Source: Acanthaster planci (Eukaryota; Echinodermata; Asteroidea; Valvatida; Acanthasteridae). Taken from it: a DNA stretch of 13,123 nucleotides. The stretch lies in NCBI RefSeq assembly GCF_001949145.1, contig NW_019091561.1, positions 277,490 to 290,612 on the forward strand, written 5' to 3'. Position numbers and translations under genes: made by a program. The notes under the pieces were generated by a model. The model searched no databases, had not been told where the DNA came from, and saw only the letters and a list, made by a program, of their open reading frames with translations. Below are positions 8,176-13,123 of this stretch, in pieces (positions within the stretch are counted from its first letter, which is position 1; each line of letters begins with the position of its first letter).

Positions 8176-9620
8176 CTATTGCGAATATAAAATATTCAAA
8201 AATCAAGAAAATATCAGAAGGCGACATCATCATGACGTCATAATATTGGTGTTTTGTTTCAGAGATTTTTCTTGGCTGTAAATCTAATGACAAATGAAGA
8301 TTGCTAAATTACCAAAATGATGCCATGAAAACATGTACAAAATCAACGGGCTAAACACACATGCAGCAAAAGTGCTCCTTTGAGTTCATATCACGTGATT
8401 TGTGTCTAAACTGAAGAAAAACTACGAAATATTATTTGATATTCTGACTCTTGGGTATATTTGGAACCACACGGAAGAGAAAATTTAGCCTGATTTCTCT
8501 TTTGTTCTAGTAGTAATTCTTGGTTGAAGTTGAGGACTACTCACTCATTAAGCACGACAATTGTGGAGTGCCAAAACATGTACAATCCCTCTCATGTCAC
8601 ATAACCACTGATGATGTTGTGATATTGCACGTGTTCTGAGACCCTCTTTAAATGCTGGAGTATGAGTGTGCACAAACATGAAATCAGTTAGATTGACCAG
8701 CGTCCCGAAGTGTACCTTTTGAAAAACGAGTACAAAATCTACGGGGAAAAATAAGGTATTCAAAATTCAATACAAAATAAGGTATTGACGTCATCATGGC
8801 GTCATCTATTTTATATTACTCTTGCATAAGGGTCTTTGTTAGTTATCACCTTGTCAACAATCAAACATCGCAAAGTTAACAAAATTGTGGCTCGAAAAGA
8901 TGTACAATGACAAAGGGCTGTAAACACGTGCACAGAAAAACTGCTCCTTTAAGTTCATGTCACGTGATTTGCATCTAAACGGAAGAAATATTATGAAATA
9001 TCATTTCATATTCTGACTCTTGGGTATATTGGGAATCGAATGGAAAGGAAAATTTAGTCTGATTCTCTTTCATTCTGGTAGTAATTCTTGGTCGAGGTTA
9101 AGGACTACCCACTCATTAAGCTCGATAATAGTGTGCGGTGCAAAAAGTGTACAATCCCTACGGAGAAATACTGCACCTTTAATCTCATGTCACGTGACCA
9201 TTGATGATGTTGTGATATTGCACGTGTTCTGGGACCCTCTTTACGTGGTGGAGTATGAGTGTTCACAAACAGGAAATCAGTTAGATTGTGCCTGTTGAAA
9301 AATATCTACAAAATCTACGGGGAAAAATAAGGTATTCAAAAATCAATATAAAATAAGGTGATGAGATAATCATGCCGTCATCCATTTTATATAAATCTTG
9401 CATCAGGGTCTTTGTTGGCAATCATTTTGTCAATGTTAACACATCACGAAGTTACCAAAGTTGTGGCTCGAAAACGTGTACAAAGTCAATGGGCTATAAA
9501 GTCATTTGCAGAAACACTGCTCCTTTAAGTCCATGTCGCGTGATTTGCACTTAAACTGAACAACTTTTATGAAATATTACTTCATACTCTTAGGCATATT
9601 TAAAATCAAATAACAGAGCG
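8176..9620. repeat. Tandem array of a roughly 570-bp unit, about 2.5 copies
   Basis: Anchors repeat at fixed distance. The (GACATCATCATG-like) anchor lies at 8223, 8787 and 9363 (steps 564 and 576). TGCTCCTTT followed by TCACGTGATTT lies near 8372, 8941 and 9517 (steps 569 and 576). Other shared words are ATTCTGACTCTTGGGTATAT, GTAGTAATTCTTGGT, GATGTTGTGATATTGCACGT and AAATCTACGGGGAAAAATAA. The copies are diverged by point changes and small indels, and the third stops near 9620. Open frames at 8548-8763, 9020-9298 and 9372-9554 are repeat sequence, not genes. Confidence 0.85.
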
Positions 9621-9745
9621 TAAAGTACCCAATTTCTCCACAGTAACTGACATTACAAGGCAGAATTTTAACTACACTGTCTTGTAGTTATGCAAAACAG
9701 AAATGTCTGGGGCTTGTAATAAATACAGTTATATGAGTTGAGGAG

Positions 9746-9783
9746 AATGAAGAAATAGTTTCACTGAAACTGCATTTCTCATT
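9746..9783. repeat. Stem-loop with triloop
   Basis: AGTTTC (9757-9762), loop ACT, GAAACT (9766-9771) form the inner stem. AGAAAT/ATTTCT and AATG/CATT extend it with a 2-base and a 1-base bulge, giving about 16 pairs in 38 bases. It is too short for a typical microRNA precursor. Confidence 0.5.
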
Positions 9784-10174
9784 GAACAGCAAGTAAAATG
9801 TGTCCGGTAACTGACGTTACACAAAAAGGACATGGAAAATTATCGTGTAGAATCAAATTGAAATATCTCATGTCCCTGACTCGCTAGAGTGATATGTTTA
9901 ACTTGACATAATACATAAGTTCTTAGGTACAGAGGTGCAAAATAATAAGCAAGTTAAATATTTCCCTTTTATGCCACGAAAACTTTAGTGAAGATATGAA
10001 AGTGTCACAGTTAGCTCACTTTAGGGCCACAGTAACTAGAAGGATTAGATGCAGGCCGGAAAATGATTGTAACAAAACACAATCTGTACTATTTACAATA
10101 TCGATTCTATCATACAAAAACATATACAATTCAGTATAGCTACAACTCCGAGGTTAAAATTAGACTTACCAAAT

Positions 10175-10241
10175 GAATTCACACACGCATGAATTTCAGT
10201 ATTTGCAATTCAAGTATTTACAGGTAAGTGTGTGTGAATTC
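10175..10241. repeat. Inverted repeat with GAATTCACACAC arms
   Basis: The left arm GAATTCACACAC is at 10175-10186 and the right arm GTGTGTGAATTC at 10230-10241, both perfect, with 43 bases between. A GTAAGT word lies next to each arm: on the minus strand at 10169-10164 and on the plus strand at 10224-10229. Whether these are splice donors is unknown. Confidence 0.5.
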
Positions 10242-10991
10242 AAATTTCAAATTTACTGTAAATTCGCAAATCTAGTACATCAAAGAGATAAATACTTGAT
10301 AGTTTTCAATCCTTCAGCTTTCAGCTCTGTAAAGCACTTCAAAAAAAAAGAAATATCAATCGAAGTTCCTCCTAGGAAAATCAGTATTCAAAAGAAAACT
10401 TCCAAAACAAATGTCAGTATCAGTTCAATGAATTTACCAGGTATGGTGGAATTTAGTTCACCAGGCGAAATGCCAACAAATTGCAGTATAAACTCCAGAG
10501 AAATCAAGGTTGATTAAAAGTATGTCACAAGCTGGGATAATCCAAAAAACTCAAGGCATGTAAAAGAAGATCTTTTAGTCAAAACTTGCAAATGTTATCA
10601 CTACGTCTGCTCTCAAATTTAAAATAGCTGACATACAGTTCGACGTAATATCAAATTCGTCCCTCCTTGATTACAAGAATCCGCCCAACTAGAAGTGAAC
10701 CCTCACTGCAGTGTACTGTGACCAAGGTTACATCAGAATTCCAGAACCAGCCATCGTGCATAAGGAGGAATGGAAATCAACCAGTCTTTTGAGCTAAGCT
10801 CAAATCTTCAAAGCCATCTAATTAAAGCAATAATTCACCAAAATGCCAAATAGTGTGGTACAATAACAAGAATATATATCTCAATCTCGAAAAGTCATTT
10901 CAACGAAAACTTGTCGGAACTCAAACAACTATGATCGTAATTTATTATCAAGCTGATTATGAACAAACCTTTAACAAATCAGTCGATGCTG

Positions 10992-11018
10992 TTAACCACT
11001 TCCAGCCGGGGGCTCCCG
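10992..11018 (+). repeat. TTAA target and piggyBac 5' terminal repeat
   Basis: TTAA followed by CCACTTCCAGCCGGGGGCTC. Compared with the MITE ends, the positions CCACT, C, GCC and GGG are shared in nearly all. A second CCGGGG-rich block (CTTATATTCGGGGCCGGGG, from about 11036) resembles the downstream subterminal repeats. Confidence 0.75.
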
Positions 11019-11169
11019 TACCGGAGCCATAGGCCTTATATTCGGGGCCGGGGACTCCGAAATCGAAACTTTACTATAAAAAGAAAAAAGTTGCTGGGCG
11101 TTTCTTAAAAAGTTTGGGGCTGTCAGTTAGAAAGTTTAGGCCATCATTGGCCTGTGAATTGTGACTTTA

Positions 11170-11246
11170 TTTTATAGCCGGGGTGACCGAACTTTTTTTA
11201 TAGCCGGGTAGACTGAACTTATTTTATAGCCGGGGTGACCGAACTT
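11170..11246 (+). repeat. Three 25-bp subterminal repeats of the piggyBac element
   Basis: TTTTATAGCCGGGGTGACCG plus AACTT occurs at 11170-11194 and 11222-11246, with a slightly changed copy (GGGTAGACTG in the middle) at 11196-11220; the period is 26 bp. Copies 1 and 3 are identical. Subterminal repeats near the 5' end are known as transposase-binding sites in this superfamily, so that role is likely here (inference). Further on, GCTGCCGGGC occurs twice (11282, 11384), and an imperfect repeat AATCC-TGTATT...GCAGAGCG lies at 11301-11329 and 11346-11372. Confidence 0.8.
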
Positions 11247-11609
11247 ATCAAAGCCTGGAATAAAAGTACGAACTGCTGAGAGCTGCCGGGCACTGCCAAT
11301 CAATCCCTGTATTCTTTTAGCGCAGAGCGCTGCAATTAGCGGAGGTAATCCGTGTATTGTTTGTGCAGAGCGAATTTGTTCGCGCTGCCGGGCGCTCGCA
11401 GGGGATTATCGCTGCACTGCACCGAAGACAAAGCGCGGGCTGTGCAGGCTCATTATGCACCTGCGCCCCATGAATGACCCGGCCCGGGCGCTGCTGGCCC
11501 TTGCCACGTTGACTGACAGGGCACGGCCCTCGCTGCTTGAGAATAAAAACACCGTGCAGTGGCTACATGTGTTCATATTGGGCATCGTGTTATTTAGAGC
11601 ACAGACAAC

Positions 11610-13123
11610 ATGGCTGAAGTTATATCCGGAGAGTCCAGTTCTTCCAGCGAAAGCGAGTTTTATCTGAGTTCAGACGAAGGTTCTTCGTCTTTTTCATCAC
11701 CGCCGTCACCTGCTCAAGTACAGTCAAGTACAGAAATTGACAGTGATGTACCCTTGGCGGTATATGCCAAGCACAAGAGACAGTCCCGTACACAGACCGC
11801 CGCGTCGACTAGAAGCAGTGCCGCACCTTTCCGGTGGACAGATGAAGACGGTCCACCGCTGAAGTACAGCTTCACCGGTAATGGTGGTGCCGTTGATCCC
11901 CGCCTGCATCGCAGCTCGACCTGCAGTGAAGCCTTTGAACTGTTTTTTTACGTCATTCTCTACAACAAGATAGTGCAAGAGAGCAACCGGTATGCCATGC
12001 AGAGGCCCGCTACGACATCGGCGCACATGCGATCATGGACTGATCTGAACACTAGCGAACTGAAGGCCTTTCTGGGCCTTTGTATAATGACGGGCATTGC
12101 GAAGCACCCCACCCTTAATAGCTTCTGGTCCACCGACCCACTACTGAAGATGAGCCTATTCCCGTCCATCATGCCCCGAGATCGCTTCCTTGCCATCCTG
12201 CAGTCCCTCCACTTCAACGATAACACTGCCATGCCAAATGACTGCACCGACCGCCTCTTCAAAGTGCGCCCAGTCATCGACCATCTTGCTCAGAAGTTTG
12301 CCACTGTCTACGTTCCCCAATGGGACATTTCGGTCGATGACTCCCTGCTGAAGTTTTACGGGCGTCGCCGCTTCGCTACCTACAACCCCAGAAAGATGGC
12401 CTGCTTCGGCATCAAGATGTACAAGCTGTACCAGAGCTTCAAAATTCAAAATCTACACCGGCCAAAGTAAAGGAGACCTCCCAGCAACTGCACAAGTGGT
12501 GATGGACCTGGTGAATGACCTAAGTGGTAAGGGCTACTACAACCTTGCCCTTGACCGGGCCTTCAGCAGTCCTGATTTGTTTCGACGACTTCACAACCAG
12601 AAGTTCAATGTCGTCGGCACCGTCATGGGGAACAGAAAAGGGATGCCGAAAGACCTGCAGTCCGTCAAGCTGAAGCGGGGCGAAACAGCGTCCCGGTCGG
12701 CCGACCTGGGTGTCAGCGGTTCTCTCCTGGCCATGGTGTGGCGAGACAAGCGCAACATCCATATGCTCTCCACCATGCATACGGCAGACATCCGTGGCAC
12801 TGGCAAGCAAGACAGGGCAGGAAAAGCAGAAACCGACCTGTGTCATCGAGTACAACGCCCTGATGGGGGGCGTTGACAAGAGCGACCAACTAGCAGCAAA
12901 TCATCGAGCAACTCGTAAGTCCCTCAAGTGGTACAAGAAGCTCTTCTTCTACCTGCTCGACTTGACGCTGGTGAACAGCTACGCCGTGTACCTGGCCGTT
13001 GGTCACCGCCTCTCCTTCCTGGACTACCGCTTGAGTCTTGTCTGTGAGCTGCTCTTTGACGAGCCCTTGCCCGAGTACCACCCTCAGCACAATACTCCAC
13101 CATTCACCAACTCCCACTTTGTC
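11610..13123 (+). pseudogene. piggyBac transposase (DDE_Tnp_1_7 family), two frameshifts, 3' end outside window
   Basis: The family cuts and pastes DNA at TTAA using a DDD catalytic triad. The ATG at 11610 (context ACAACATGG) begins an acidic, serine-rich N-terminus (residues 1-50), usual for the family. The core domain starts near residue 106 (SEAFELFFYVILYNKIVQES) and includes MPRDRFLAILQSLHF and SVDDSLLKFYGRRRF. The first catalytic Asp is residue 243 (codon 12336-12338). Frame 1 ends at TAA 12468-12470. Homology continues in another frame from about 12445: YNLALDRAFSSPDLF supplies the second Asp (12553-12555). It shifts again between about 12815 and 12830; CVIEYNALMGGVDKSDQL then supplies the third Asp (12875-12877). 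From there the frame is open to the window edge, ending before the C-terminal cysteine-rich domain. All three Asp codons survive, so inactivation seems recent. The segment between KMYKLYQS and FKIYTG is about eight residues shorter than in relatives I know. Sequencing errors are an alternative to true frameshifts. Confidence 0.9.

Larger units (their letters stand above)
9621..10991. other. Non-coding stretch before the piggyBac element
   Basis: No gene is recognised. Visible structure: GTAACTGACATTAC at 9643, GTAACTGACGTTAC at 9807 and CAGTAACT at 10030 (a recurring word); a stem-loop at 9746-9783; an inverted repeat with donor-like GTAAGT words at 10175-10241; and a 17-base palindrome TTTGAGCT-A-AGCTCAAA at 10788-10804. 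An open frame of 114 codons (10173-10517) has no recognisable domain and is treated as chance. Confidence 0.5.
10992..13123 (+). mobile_element. piggyBac superfamily transposon, left part, runs off the window
   Basis: TTAA target site at 10992-10995, then the terminal sequence CCACTTCCAGCCGGGGGCTC. Base composition changes sharply here from AT-rich host DNA to GC-rich element DNA, as expected of an insert with its own origin. The first 614 bases hold the terminal and subterminal repeats and the untranslated leader; the transposase starts at 11610. The same terminal word occurs at both MITEs (4276, 4866, 5000). The right end and its TTAA lie beyond the window, so completeness cannot be judged. 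Two frameshifts in the transposase make this copy very likely non-autonomous now. Confidence 0.9.

Noticed and set aside
8548-9554. Open frames of 60-92 codons in the 570-bp array
   Set aside because: Each sits on repeat sequence, they are not in the same frame or strand from copy to copy, and indels between copies are not multiples of three.
10173-10517. 114-codon plus-strand open frame beginning MNSHTHEFQYLQ
   Set aside because: No recognisable domain, lysine/serine/asparagine-rich as expected of AT-rich DNA, and it runs straight through a strong GTAAGT donor-like site and an inverted repeat.
11724-13117. Minus-strand open frames of 71-119 codons opposite the transposase
   Set aside because: They are antisense shadows of the GC-rich transposase coding sequence.

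Overview
This looks like nuclear DNA of an animal, most likely a marine invertebrate. Reasons: AT-rich intergenic sequence, GT-AG intron signals around an isolated exon, several families of eukaryotic DNA transposons, long degenerate tandem repeats, and frequent TACATGTA-type words. The style of the repeats reminds me of invertebrate deuterostomes or molluscs, but I cannot name the species. There are no bacterial-style operons and no rRNA or tRNA that I can recognise. Most of the window is repeat and transposon sequence with very little host coding DNA.

Layout. 1-1334: no recognised gene; holds a perfect 11-bp stem-loop (551-579). 1335-1934 (minus strand): one well-supported internal coding exon (1596-1934, phase 1 at both ends, hydrophilic product of unknown function), and a weak candidate for the next exon (1335-1444). 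2150-2680: non-autonomous PIF/Harbinger-like element with inverted termini and a TTA target duplication. 2745-2945: pyrimidine-rich minisatellite. 2946-4275: no gene seen, several small palindromes. 4276-4869 and 5000 to about 5340: two copies of one TTAA-flanked piggyBac-like MITE in opposite orientation. 5341-5900: nothing recognised. 5901-9620: a 3.7-kb composite repeat region made of about 145-bp units (two at 5901-6160, five at 7478-8090) and a larger unit of about 570 bp (partial at 6948, then 2.5 tandem copies at 8176-9620). Both unit types share a core with CACGTG and TGACGTCA-like sites. A 182-codon open frame of unknown meaning lies inside it (6146-6694, minus). 9621-10991: no gene recognised.

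10992 to the end: the left part of an autonomous-type piggyBac transposon, with a TTAA target site, a terminal repeat, three 25-bp subterminal repeats, and a transposase that contains all three catalytic aspartates but is broken by two frameshifts. The first frameshift is readable as a 7-bp tandem duplication. The transposase runs off the window, so the 3' end of the element is not visible.

How the parts relate. The two MITEs carry the same terminal sequence (TTAACCACTT, then a GCCGGG-like block) as the piggyBac element, so this transposase family is the natural candidate for having moved them. The copy here is probably dead. I do not see a convincing new functional system. The most unusual features are the nested repeat region with palindromic CRE/E-box cores and the shared termini between the MITE pair and the piggyBac element.
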